From the NCBI GenBank assembly GCA_947177485.1, contig CAMWUR010000012.1:1-46398 (forward strand): a stretch of DNA of 46,398 bases, given 5' to 3'. Numbering within the stretch: the first letter of the stretch is position 1; every line of letters begins with the position of its first letter. Of the stretch, positions 38,359-46,029 are shown piece by piece. The translations under genes were made by a program, and so were the position numbers. The notes under the pieces were generated by a model that was not told where the DNA came from, made no database searches, and was given only the letters and a program-made list of their open reading frames with translations. The stretch comes from an uncultured Helicobacter sp. Its GTDB lineage: Bacteria; Campylobacterota; Campylobacteria; Campylobacterales; Helicobacteraceae.

Positions 38359-38455
38359 CGTCATTGCGACGTTCATTAGGACAAGTGGCAGCCAACGATT
38401 CTTGGTTGCCCGACGTCGTTGGTTGCCACGCTCGCGCTGCGAGCTCGCAATGATG
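38359..38455. repeat. Palindromic intergenic repeat, copy B
   Basis: TCATTGCGA (38361-38369) pairs with TCGCAATGA (38445-38453), and inside it GTGGCAGCCAACGA (38385-38398) pairs with TCGTTGGTTGCCAC (38416-38429, one G-T position). The CAACGATTCTTGGTT stretch (38393-38407) is the reverse complement of a 15-base piece of copy A. Sits just after the nuclease gene, in the 261-base gap before uvrB. Confidence 0.8.
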
Positions 38456-38467
38456 TTTGGAATCTTT

Positions 38468-38520
38468 GGAGGTGCGATTTCAATCGCAACCGTTAAATGT
38501 GCGACTAAAGTCGCACCTCC
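38468..38520. repeat. Nested hairpin repeat between convergent genes
   Basis: GGAGGTGCGA (38468-38477) and TCGCACCTCC (38511-38520) are a perfect 10-bp inverted repeat, enclosing two smaller hairpins, GCGATT/AATCGC and GTGCGACT/AGTCGCAC. It lies between the convergent nuclease and uvrB genes and may act as a two-way terminator, but no T-run is present. A further 8-bp stem GATTCTGT/ACAGAATC (38521-38528, 38548-38555) follows. Confidence 0.7.
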
Positions 38521-38584
38521 GATTCTGTGCTATCATTGCGAGGATTTACAGAATCTTCCATGATTCCACCAATAACCCCCCACA

Positions 38585-40573
38585 TCACGCCTTGCGAATC
38601 TTTGCAATCTCATCGCGCAAACGCGCCGCTTCTTCAAATTCAAGCGCTTTTGCAGCTGTGTGCATTTGTTTTGTCAATTCTTTGATAATTTTGTCGCGCT
38701 CACTCTTTGGAATCCTACGTTTGTCGGCAGTTAGCGGAATATCGCCAACATTTGCCTTGAGCTCTTGTTCAATCTTGCGGCTCACGCTTTGGGGCACGAT
38801 TCCATGTTTTTTGTTAAAATCTTGCTGTTTTTTACGTCGATAGTCTGTTGTATCCATCGCGATTTTCATCGATGGTGTGATTGTGTTGGCAAATAGAATC
38901 ACGCGCCCATTGAGATTACGCGCCGCACGTCCCATTGTCTGAATGAGGCTCGTCTCGCTGCGCAAAAACCCGGCTTTGTCCGCATCAAGAATCGCGACAA
39001 GTGCGACTTCTGGGAGGTCGAGCCCCTCGCGCAAAAGGTTGATTCCAACGAGCACATCAAACTCGCCAAGTCGCAATTGCCGAATAATCTCGTTGCGCTC
39101 AATCGCGTCAATATCGGAGTGCATATAGCGCACCTTGAGCCCCAAATCATTATAATATTGCGTGAGCTCTTCTGCCATTTTTTTCGTGAGCGCGGTTATC
39201 AAAACCCGCTCTTTATTTGCAATCGTTTTACAAATCTCATCATATAATCGCGCAACCTGATTATTGCTAGGCAGAATCTCATAATTTGGGTCGAGCAAAC
39301 CTGTAGGGCGCACAATCTGTTCGGCAACCACAACACTAAGTTCTTTTTCAAGTTTCGCAGGTGTTGCTGAAACAAATAAATAATGTGGAGCTTTGTTTAT
39401 AAATTCATCAAACATGAGCGGGCGATTATCAAGCGCACTTGGCAATCGGAATCCATATTCAACCAAAACTTCTTTGCGGCTTCTATCGCCCGCGTACATG
39501 CCGCCAAACTGGGGCAGCGACACATGCGATTCATCGACAATCACCAAATAGGGCATTTGCTTAAATTCAAAATAATCAAGCAGACTATATGGTGTTTCGC
39601 CCTGTTGTTTGCCCGTGAGGTGGCGCGAATAATTCTCAATTCCCTTGCAGATTCCGCTTGTGGCTATCATTTCTAAATCAAATTCTGTACGACTTTTGAG
39701 CCGTTCAAACTCGACATTGCGCCCCTCTTTTTGATAGAATGCAAGACGCTCGAGCAGTTCGTCCTTGATACTTTGCAGCGCCAAGTTCTGTCGCTCTTCG
39801 CCCACGATAAAGGGATTTGCGGCATAAAGGACAAACGACTTAATCTGTCGCAACTCGCGATAGTCGATACTATCGAGCACCACAATCCGTTCGATTTCGT
39901 CCCCAAAAAACTCGATTCGCACAACCTCATCTTCGCTATATGCAGGGAAAATATCGAGCACCTCGCCGCTCACGCGGAAATCACCACATTCAAAAAAATT
40001 GTCATTGCGCGCATAGCCCATATCGACAATGCGGCGCAAAAGCTCGCGCTGGTTGAATGTCTGTCCGACAGCAAGCGGCAAAATCATCTCGGAATATTCA
40101 TAGGGCGAACCGATTCCATAATTCGCTGACACACTCGCGACAACGATGACATCATTATAGGCAAGCAGGCTTGTTGTCGCGCGCAGGCGCAGGCGCTCAA
40201 GCTCATCATTGATAGATGAATCTTTCTCGATGAACAAATCCTGACGAGGAATATAGGCTTCTGGTTGGTAATAATCAAAATGAGAGATAAAATACTCAAC
40301 ATGGTTATTTGGAAAAAAGCCGCGAAACTCGCTATAAAGCTGTGCAGCAAGCGTTTTATTGTGCGTCATAATCAATGTTGGAATCTGCAAAGATTCGATG
40401 ATTTTTGCCATTGTAAAAGTCTTGCCACTCCCTGTAACGCCTAGCAGAAGTTGATAGCGATTACCATTTTGTATACTCTTGCTCAAAGTTGCGATTGCCT
40501 CGGGTTGGTCGCCTGCTGGGGAATAGGATGCATGGACACGTAAGGGGTTTTGCGGGGTGTTTTGTGGGCTCAC
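38585..40573 (-). CDS. uvrB: UvrABC excision nuclease subunit B
   Basis: A 662-residue DNA-damage helicase-like protein that loads on lesions with UvrA and recruits UvrC. Walker [14 protein letters not shown] (about 45-57), the beta-hairpin region with [27 protein letters not shown], motif [25 protein letters not shown] and [11 protein letters not shown], and the C-terminal UVR domain (about 625-662) that binds UvrC. The start is GTG at 40571-40573 with AAAGGA upstream. Divergent from the small gene at 40644. Confidence 0.98.
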   Translation of the reverse strand: MSPQNTPQNPLRVHASYSPAGDQPEAIATLSKSIQNGNRYQLLLGVTGSGKTFTMAKIIESLQIPTLIMTHNKTLAAQLYSEFRGFFPNNHVEYFISHFDYYQPEAYIPRQDLFIEKDSSINDELERLRLRATTSLLAYNDVIVVASVSANYGIGSPYEYSEMILPLAVGQTFNQRELLRRIVDMGYARNDNFFECGDFRVSGEVLDIFPAYSEDEVVRIEFFGDEIERIVVLDSIDYRELRQIKSFVLYAANPFIVGEERQNLALQSIKDELLERLAFYQKEGRNVEFERLKSRTEFDLEMIATSGICKGIENYSRHLTGKQQGETPYSLLDYFEFKQMPYLVIVDESHVSLPQFGGMYAGDRSRKEVLVEYGFRLPSALDNRPLMFDEFINKAPHYLFVSATPAKLEKELSVVVAEQIVRPTGLLDPNYEILPSNNQVARLYDEICKTIANKERVLITALTKKMAEELTQYYNDLGLKVRYMHSDIDAIERNEIIRQLRLGEFDVLVGINLLREGLDLPEVALVAILDADKAGFLRSETSLIQTMGRAARNLNGRVILFANTITPSMKIAMDTTDYRRKKQQDFNKKHGIVPQSVSRKIEQELKANVGDIPLTADKRRIPKSERDKIIKELTKQMHTAAKALEFEEAARLRDEIAKIRKA

Positions 40574-40605
40574 ACGATTCCTTTAGAAAAAATATAGCGA
40601 TAAAA

Positions 40606-40618
40606 TGCTAGAATTATA
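40606..40618. promoter_or_regulatory. Bidirectional promoter: overlapping -10 boxes for uvrB and the priA operon
   Basis: On the plus strand TGC-TAGAAT (-10 at 40609-40614) points to the 40644 gene. On the minus strand TATAAT (40613-40618) points to uvrB. The two hexamers share two base pairs and the segment GCTAGAATTATAGC (40607-40620) is palindromic except for one mismatched pair, so it is a symmetric promoter. Predicted leaders are about 24 and 33 bases. Confidence 0.6.
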
Positions 40619-40643
40619 GCGCACTTTCTAGTTAGGAGAAAAA

Positions 40644-40916
40644 ATGGAACGACACGCACCAGTGATTGAAAAGCTCACAACGCAAATCAGCACATTGCTT
40701 GAGAAATACACATTGCAACAAGACGAGATTCGCCGTATCGAGCAAGAAAAAAGCATTCTCGCCCAAGCACTCGAGGAAAAGAATGCCGAGAACAAATCTC
40801 TCTACAATGAGCTCGCCCAAAAAGAAAAAGAGCTCGAATCCTTGCTCGAACACATCAATAAAGCACTTGGTGTCAGCCACAACGATGTTGCTGGTGGCGG
40901 CACAACAACCTACTAG
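40644..40916 (+). CDS. Small coiled-coil protein, function unknown
   Basis: A 90-residue acidic protein. Residues 5-75 form one continuous predicted coiled coil rich in Glu, Lys, Gln and Leu, for example TLLEKYTLQQDEIRRIEQEK. The last 15 residues are Gly/Thr-rich. It resembles the small septum-associated coiled-coil proteins (ZapB-like) only in general composition, so no function is given. ATG with TTAGGAGAAAAA upstream. First gene of a unit with the next small gene and priA. Confidence 0.8.
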   Translation: MERHAPVIEKLTTQISTLLEKYTLQQDEIRRIEQEKSILAQALEEKNAENKSLYNELAQKEKELESLLEHINKALGVSHNDVAGGGTTTY

Positions 40917-40931
40917 CGGTTTTGATAGCGC

Positions 40932-41147
40932 ATGGCACAAAAACTCATCACAACCATTATGGGGCGGAAATATGATGTTTCGCTCGTGCAGGCTCTACCG
41001 AGCGTCCAAGAGGAATGCGAATGGCTCAACAATAGCAATATCGACATCAAGGACTTGCTCAAAGCCTATATCCAAAAATGCCAAGAATGCGCTGAACTCG
41101 AATCGAATCTCGAAATCTTGAGCGGACATCTCGATGAATGGTTGTGA
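40932..41147 (+). CDS. Small hypothetical protein upstream of priA
   Basis: A 71-residue protein, beginning MAQKLITTIMGRKYDVSLVQ and then helical (DLLKAYIQKCQECAELESNLEIL, shown in part). The layout, a short beta hairpin followed by a helix, recalls ZapA-type division proteins, but the match is too weak to claim. It lies 15 bases after the coiled-coil gene, where AGCGGTTTTGATAGCGC shows no clear ribosome site, and overlaps priA by 10 bases. Confidence 0.7.
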   Translation: MAQKLITTIMGRKYDVSLVQALPSVQEECEWLNNSNIDIKDLLKAYIQKCQECAELESNLEILSGHLDEWL

Positions 41148-43012
41148 GGTTGCATTATTATAATCTCGCACTCATCGGACGCAAAAGCCCGATTCTAAGC
41201 TATTGTTGTGATTGTACGCTCGAATCGGGCGAAGTCGTTTCTGTTCCGCTCAAAAACAGCCTCGTCCATGCCGCCGTGCTCGAAGAATGCGCGCAGCCAA
41301 ACTTTGAAGTCAAACCCATTTTTGAGCGGCTTTTTGTCTGTCTCACACCCCTACAACAAAACCTTGCGCGCTTCATCGCGTCTTATTATCTCTGCTCGCT
41401 TGGTCAAAGCCTGCAACTCTTTGTTCCCATTGCATCATCGCTTGCGTTTTTGCCACAACTTGCCCCAACACTAAAACCGCTCTCAATCGCGCAAAATCGC
41501 GCGTTTGAGGCGATTTGCGATTCATCAAAAGCACTGCTTTTGGGGCAAACAGGCAGTGGCAAGACCGAAGTCTATTTTCATCTTATCGCACATGCGCTCT
41601 CACAGGGCAAGCAGGCGCTTTTGCTGATGCCCGAAATCAGCCTCACGCCACAAATGGAGGAACGTTTGCGCCATGTTTTTGGCGATTGTGTCGGAATCTG
41701 GCATTCCAAGATTACGCAAAAAAAGCGCAACGAGATTGTACAAAAGATTCAAAATGGCGAGATAACGATTCTCGCTGGTGCACGTAGCGCGATGTTTTTG
41801 CCGCTTAGTAGGCTCGGGCTTGTGATTGTCGATGAAGAGCATGATGACGCGTACAAATCGCAATCCACTCCATTCTATCATGCGCGCGACCTCGCGCTGT
41901 GGCTTTGCACACAAGGAATCCAGACCGTGCTAGGCAGCGCCACGCCAAGCGCAAGCAGCTACTACAAATTGCGCGACAATCTCTACACTTTGCCCCGATT
42001 TTTCGAGAGCGCAAGTCGCGAGATTACGTTTGTGATTGGTTGCGATGAGCCGATGCCAACGACACTAGACGCACTGCAACAAACGCTCGAAAGAGGCGAG
42101 CAAGCCATTTTTTTCTTGCCCACACGTGCGAACTATAAATACATCATCTGCACGCATTGCGCACACACCCTGCATTGCCCGCAATGCGATTTGACATTGA
42201 GCTATCACCAAAAAGAATCCAAAATCAGCTGCCACCACTGCCATTACAGCGCGCCGATTCCGTCCCACTGCCCCTATTGTAGCAATGAGTTGGTTTTACG
42301 TAGAATCGGCACAAGCGAGCTGCAAATGCGACTGCAAGAACACTTCCCGGCGCACACAATCGGACGACTCGATAAGGATTCGACAAGCACGTCTAAAAAA
42401 CTCCGCACGATTCTGCAAGATTTCAATGAAGGCAAAATCGCCGTTCTCATCGGCACGCAGATGATTGCAAAAGGGCATGATTATCATAATGTCGGGCTCG
42501 TAGTTGTGCTCGGAATCGACTATCTTTTGCGCAGCGAAGATTACCGCGCACGCGAGCGCGTGATTGCGCTGCTCGTACAGCTTTGCGGGCGCAGCGGGCG
42601 CAAACACAAGGGGCATGTGATTATCCAAACAGGCGAAGCGCATTTTTTTGGCGCATATCTGCATGATTATATGCGATTCTTAGACGATGAGCTCACGCTT
42701 CGAGGCGCGGATTATCCACCCTTAGCACGGCTTGCAATGGTGCATATCGAGCACAAAAATTTGCAAGATTGCGCAAAAATCTTCAACCAAACATTGCACT
42801 TTTTGGAACGCAACACGCATGGTGTCGCAATTTTGGGCGCTGGGCAATGCCCAGTGGAGCGGCTCACAAATACGTGGCGCTTCTTTGTGTTGTTGAGCCA
42901 TGCGAGCGCAAAAGCCTTACACACGCTATTACGCGAGTTTTTGCGCTTTGCAAGTGAACGCAAGATTCTAGCGACAATCTCTGTCGATATTGACCCCGTT
43001 TCTTTCACATGA
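41138..43012 (+). CDS. priA: Primosomal protein N' (replication restart helicase PriA)
   Basis: A 624-residue helicase, about 100 residues shorter than the E. coli protein, as usual in this group. Walker A LLGQTGSGKTEVYFHL (about 134-149), DEEH (about 237-240) as Walker B, and a zinc-binding region with four CxxC pairs (CTHC, CPQC, CHHC, CPYC, about 337-388) followed by IGTSELQMRLQEHFP and IGTQMIAKGHDYHNV. It restarts stalled replication forks. The ATG overlaps the preceding gene by 10 bases; GTG at 41144 is an alternative. Confidence 0.97.
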   Translation: MVVRLHYYNLALIGRKSPILSYCCDCTLESGEVVSVPLKNSLVHAAVLEECAQPNFEVKPIFERLFVCLTPLQQNLARFIASYYLCSLGQSLQLFVPIASSLAFLPQLAPTLKPLSIAQNRAFEAICDSSKALLLGQTGSGKTEVYFHLIAHALSQGKQALLLMPEISLTPQMEERLRHVFGDCVGIWHSKITQKKRNEIVQKIQNGEITILAGARSAMFLPLSRLGLVIVDEEHDDAYKSQSTPFYHARDLALWLCTQGIQTVLGSATPSASSYYKLRDNLYTLPRFFESASREITFVIGCDEPMPTTLDALQQTLERGEQAIFFLPTRANYKYIICTHCAHTLHCPQCDLTLSYHQKESKISCHHCHYSAPIPSHCPYCSNELVLRRIGTSELQMRLQEHFPAHTIGRLDKDSTSTSKKLRTILQDFNEGKIAVLIGTQMIAKGHDYHNVGLVVVLGIDYLLRSEDYRARERVIALLVQLCGRSGRKHKGHVIIQTGEAHFFGAYLHDYMRFLDDELTLRGADYPPLARLAMVHIEHKNLQDCAKIFNQTLHFLERNTHGVAILGAGQCPVERLTNTWRFFVLLSHASAKALHTLLREFLRFASERKILATISVDIDPVSFT

Positions 43013-43205
43013 CCCATTTTATAACACCATGTGCACACAAAATTTGCCCTTTTTGTGTCTTGAGATTCTGCCTTTTCTCCATCTCTCTATTTTCTATCAT
43101 GCCGTATTTTAGGCTCTTTGAGAGATATGCCCGCGATTCATTCCGTAACACAAATAAAAAAACTCAAGAAAACGTATGCAAAAACAGCTAAAAACGGCTT
43201 TTTTG

Positions 43206-43214
43206 TGGTAGAAT
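43206..43214 (+). promoter_or_regulatory. Extended -10 promoter of hup
   Basis: TGG-TAGAAT, followed by a leader of about 30 bases with GGAGG at 43242-43246 and the hup ATG at 43252. The region 43013-43205 between priA and this site holds nothing recognisable. Confidence 0.6.
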
Positions 43215-43251
43215 TGATTTTTCTAATCTACTAGAAGTTTCGGAGGAACTT

Positions 43252-43542
43252 ATGAATAAGGCTGAATTTGTTGATCTTGTCAAAGACGTCGGAGGGTTTG
43301 AGTCCAAAAAAGACGCCGAAAAAGCGGTGAGTGCTTTTACAGCTGCTGTGGAACAAGCATTGAAGAAAAAGCAAAATGTCATTCTGGTTGGCTTTGGCAC
43401 ATTTGAGCCCGTGATTCAAAAAGGCAAAACAGGCACTGTGCCCGGCAGCACAAAAACATACAAAACAAGCGATAAGTATGTTCCAAAATTCAAGCCGGGC
43501 AAAACACTCAAAGAAAGTGTGAGCAAAATCAAGGTGAAATAA
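43252..43542 (+). CDS. hup: DNA-binding protein HU
   Basis: A 96-residue HU/IHF-family protein. The N-terminal helical body (NKAEFVDLVKDVG), GFGTFEPVIQKGKTG with the beta-arm that inserts in the DNA minor groove, and the C-terminal helix ending KIKVK match HU. Arm prolines and arginines are partly replaced (PGSTKTYKTSDKYVPKFKPGK), typical of epsilonproteobacterial HU. Monocistronic, with its own promoter and hairpin. Confidence 0.95.
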   Translation: MNKAEFVDLVKDVGGFESKKDAEKAVSAFTAAVEQALKKKQNVILVGFGTFEPVIQKGKTGTVPGSTKTYKTSDKYVPKFKPGKTLKESVSKIKVK

Positions 43543-43548
43543 GCCTCG

Positions 43549-43574
43549 AAAATCCTCTTTTGCAAGAGGATTTT
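43549..43574 (+). terminator. Intrinsic-type hairpin after hup
   Basis: AAAATCCTCTT (43549-43559) and AAGAGGATTTT (43564-43574) form a perfect 11-bp stem with a TTGC loop, ending in TTTT. The next base is the first of the tRNA, so a tRNA read from the hup promoter would be made only by read-through. Confidence 0.65.
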
Positions 43575-43651
43575 GTCTTCGTAGCTCAGCAGGATAGAGC
43601 ATTCGATTCCTAATCGAAAGGTCGTGGGTTCGAATCCCGCCGTGGACACCA
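43575..43651 (+). tRNA. tRNA-Arg (anticodon CCU), CCA encoded
   Basis: A 77-base cloverleaf. D arm GCTC/GAGC, anticodon stem TTCGA/TCGAA with loop TTCCTAA (anticodon CCT, reading AGG), T arm GTGGG-TTCGAAT-CCCGC and an encoded CCA. The acceptor stem GTCTTCG / CGTGGAC contains a U-U opposition at position 5-68 and a U-G at 4-69. No terminator follows; the convergent receptor gene ends seven bases on. Confidence 0.9.
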
Positions 43652-43658
43652 TTTGAGC

Positions 43659-45863
43659 TTAGAAATCTGCACTTATCGAGAGATAATAGCGCCGCCCTTC
43701 ACGAATGTAGTTATAATTGTTGGTGTAGGTATTGGTGTAGCTATACTGCGCACCGCTTGCTGCAATATTGGTTACGGGGACATAATCCACGAAATCATGA
43801 TTGAGCAGATTGTAGATTCCAAAATTTGCACGCAATGTAGGTGTGAAATGATAATTCGCGCTTAGGTGCAACAGGAAATAGGGCTCGTAATATTCGCTCA
43901 CACCGGGATTGACACGTTGAAACTCTTCGAGAATGGTCGTATCGCCCGCCGTTGAGCCCGCTCGCCCTCCAATTTGGGTGCGCAATTGCCGCGCGCGAAA
44001 CTCTCCGCGCAAAGATGCGCCAAAGTCGCCATAGCCATAGTTCAGACCCGCATTGAGCGTATGTTCGGGCACACCTGTCAACGGTAGCCCTTTGTCCACT
44101 CCCGACGTGATTTCGTTTTTGAGCCATGTATATGCCAGATTCACGCCAACCCTGCCCGCGCCCGTGTCTATCGCCTTGAGCGCCGCAGCAAGCTCGATTC
44201 CATAGCTACGTGCGCTATCAACGTTGTAGCTATAACTGCAACTCGTGCCGGGCGTACCGAGTGTTGTGAGGAAATAATCGCATGTTTGCCCCGCCGCCAT
44301 CGCCGTTCCCACCTGTCCTTGTGCCCCCATCGACACGCTCGCGCTTGCGATTTTGTCTTTGAAGTCTTGCAAGAATCCTGTGAGCGAGATGTCGGTATAG
44401 GGCGTCTCATGCATAAGCGAGATTTCATAGCTGATAGAAGTCTCGGGCTTGAGGTCAGGGTTTCCAAATCCATGTGCGCTACCACCGCTATTGCCGCCCC
44501 CACTGCTGCTAATCCAACCGGGCAAGGTCGAGGTGATTTCGGGCAATTTGTAGCCTGTCGATACCCCACCCTTGAGCGTCAAGCTATCACTCAAATAGCC
44601 CACGAGATAGGCGCGCGGAGAGAAGTTGAGGTCGAAATCGCTATTTGCATTTGCGCGCGCACCAAAATTGAACAACAACGAATCGAGAATCGCCCATTCA
44701 TCTTCGGCATAGAGCGCATAGGTATGGCGATTCACAGCACTGCCAATCTCGCTGCTAAAGGTGCTGCCATGCACTGCTTTGACTTCTGAATAGTCATATT
44801 GCCCGCCAACATTGAGCTTCATGCGCCAAAAAGCGATGCTGCTTTTGTGTTCGGCGATGATGTCGCGTCCGTTGCGACTTCTGCTAAAATTGCGCGCTGT
44901 GTTATATTGCAAGCTCGAATCCGTCAGCCAATCGCGATATGTCCCTTCATGCCGCACTAGAAAATTGTTGCGGATAAAATAGCTATTCTCAAATGCGGCT
45001 GGGTCATACCATTGCCCGCCGTGTTGCAAATCGACAGAATACGCGTTGCTCTCATCTTTTGCAAATCCAATGCGCCCACCTGCCGCATAGTTATGGTTTT
45101 TGCCCCCGCCTAGAATCTGGCTGAACGTTTGCGTGCCGTTGCTCGCCGCAGCACTTGGAACAAGCGGATTATCGCCCGCGCCGCGTGCAGGAAGCGTGAG
45201 GGTGAGGTCGCCACGTTGTGGCGCTGTGTAGAGCTCGCTTGCGCGCAGCTGGAGCGACCACCTTTTGTCGGGTGTGAGCGGTCCTGCCGTGAAAGCTGAA
45301 AGCCCGATATTGTTACCAAACAAGCTATTTTCCTGAATTGTTGTACTCGCTGTGGCATTACTTGTCCATTTGTCAAAGGATTTTTTGAGAATCACATTCA
45401 CAACCCCTCCCATTGCATCATTGCCATAGATAATAGATGCGGGACCGCGAATCACCTCGATACGTTCAATCGCTGCGATTGGGGGCATAAACGTCGACTG
45501 GGCAAAGCCGCTGTTGGGATAGACGAGGCTGTTGGTGTCTTGGCGCTTACCATCGATGAGCAAAAGCGTATAATTGGCGGGCATCCCGCGAATCGAAATG
45601 CTCGTTGTCCCAAAGTCGGTTACGCCGCTTTCAATGCTTACACCCGGAAGCTGGCTCACTGCCTCGGCAAGGTCGCGCACGGGGCGAGTCGAAAGCTCAT
45701 CACCCTCGACCATCGAAACGCTCGCAGGCGCATCACGCAAATCTTGTTCAAACCCTGTCGCGCTCACCACAGAACGACTAAGCTGGATTGTTTCGGCATG
45801 CAAGCTCGCAACAGCCGCCGCGCCCGCCAGAAGTTGTGCGAGGATTTTTGAATTTTGAATCAT
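43659..45863 (-). CDS. TonB-dependent outer-membrane receptor (CirA/CfrB-like)
   Basis: A 734-residue receptor. Signal peptide to about residue 23 (SLHA), a TonB-box region around RSVVSATG, a plug domain (about 40-155) with LPGVSIES, SIRGMPANYTLLLIDGKRQ and IERIEVIRGPASIIYGNDAMGG, then the 22-strand barrel with alternating Gly/aromatic strands. It ends SADF, the C-terminal Phe needed for outer-membrane insertion. One extracellular loop has a Cys pair (TCDYFLTT...TSCSYSY). The plug resembles ferric-siderophore receptors of the CirA/CfrB type; the ligand is not shown. The leader has weak Fur-box-like sequence, in keeping with iron control. It stands alone. Confidence 0.93.
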   Translation of the reverse strand: MIQNSKILAQLLAGAAAVASLHAETIQLSRSVVSATGFEQDLRDAPASVSMVEGDELSTRPVRDLAEAVSQLPGVSIESGVTDFGTTSISIRGMPANYTLLLIDGKRQDTNSLVYPNSGFAQSTFMPPIAAIERIEVIRGPASIIYGNDAMGGVVNVILKKSFDKWTSNATASTTIQENSLFGNNIGLSAFTAGPLTPDKRWSLQLRASELYTAPQRGDLTLTLPARGAGDNPLVPSAAASNGTQTFSQILGGGKNHNYAAGGRIGFAKDESNAYSVDLQHGGQWYDPAAFENSYFIRNNFLVRHEGTYRDWLTDSSLQYNTARNFSRSRNGRDIIAEHKSSIAFWRMKLNVGGQYDYSEVKAVHGSTFSSEIGSAVNRHTYALYAEDEWAILDSLLFNFGARANANSDFDLNFSPRAYLVGYLSDSLTLKGGVSTGYKLPEITSTLPGWISSSGGGNSGGSAHGFGNPDLKPETSISYEISLMHETPYTDISLTGFLQDFKDKIASASVSMGAQGQVGTAMAAGQTCDYFLTTLGTPGTSCSYSYNVDSARSYGIELAAALKAIDTGAGRVGVNLAYTWLKNEITSGVDKGLPLTGVPEHTLNAGLNYGYGDFGASLRGEFRARQLRTQIGGRAGSTAGDTTILEEFQRVNPGVSEYYEPYFLLHLSANYHFTPTLRANFGIYNLLNHDFVDYVPVTNIAASGAQYSYTNTYTNNYNYIREGRRYYLSISADF

Positions 45864-45872
45864 GTTGTCTCC

Positions 45873-45915
45873 TTATAAAAATAAGAATGATTATACAAAT
45901 TGTATTATTAGGATA
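45873..45915 (-). promoter_or_regulatory. Promoter region of the TonB receptor gene, possible Fur site
   Basis: On the minus strand TATAAT at 45890-45895 is a -10 candidate. Around it lie TAATAAT (upstream, plus 45904-45910 complement) and AATCATTCTTATT, resembling the AT-rich inverted repeats of Fur boxes, though not a full match to the consensus. Confidence 0.35.
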
Positions 45916-45974
45916 AGATTAAAATACTTCTTACTATTGATATATTAATGGTGTAGGCACGCAATCTTCTTCAA

Positions 45975-46004
45975 TTGACAATGGCAAGATTTTTATGCTA
46001 GAAT
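45975..46004 (+). promoter_or_regulatory. Sigma-70 promoter of the poly-G gene
   Basis: TTGACA (45975-45980), an 18-base spacer and TGC-TAGAAT (-10 at 45999-46004). GGGGAG follows at 46019-46024, five bases before the ATG at 46030. Confidence 0.8.
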
Positions 46005-46029
46005 CGAAACAAAAACACGGGGAGTGCGC

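Noticed and set aside
34859-38555. The repeats as a CRISPR array or an insertion sequence
   Set aside because: The units are not regularly spaced, there are no spacers of constant length, no cas gene and no transposase frame.
40644-41147. ZapA/ZapB-like division proteins
   Set aside because: Only general size and helix content match; no signature residues are visible, so the products stay unassigned.
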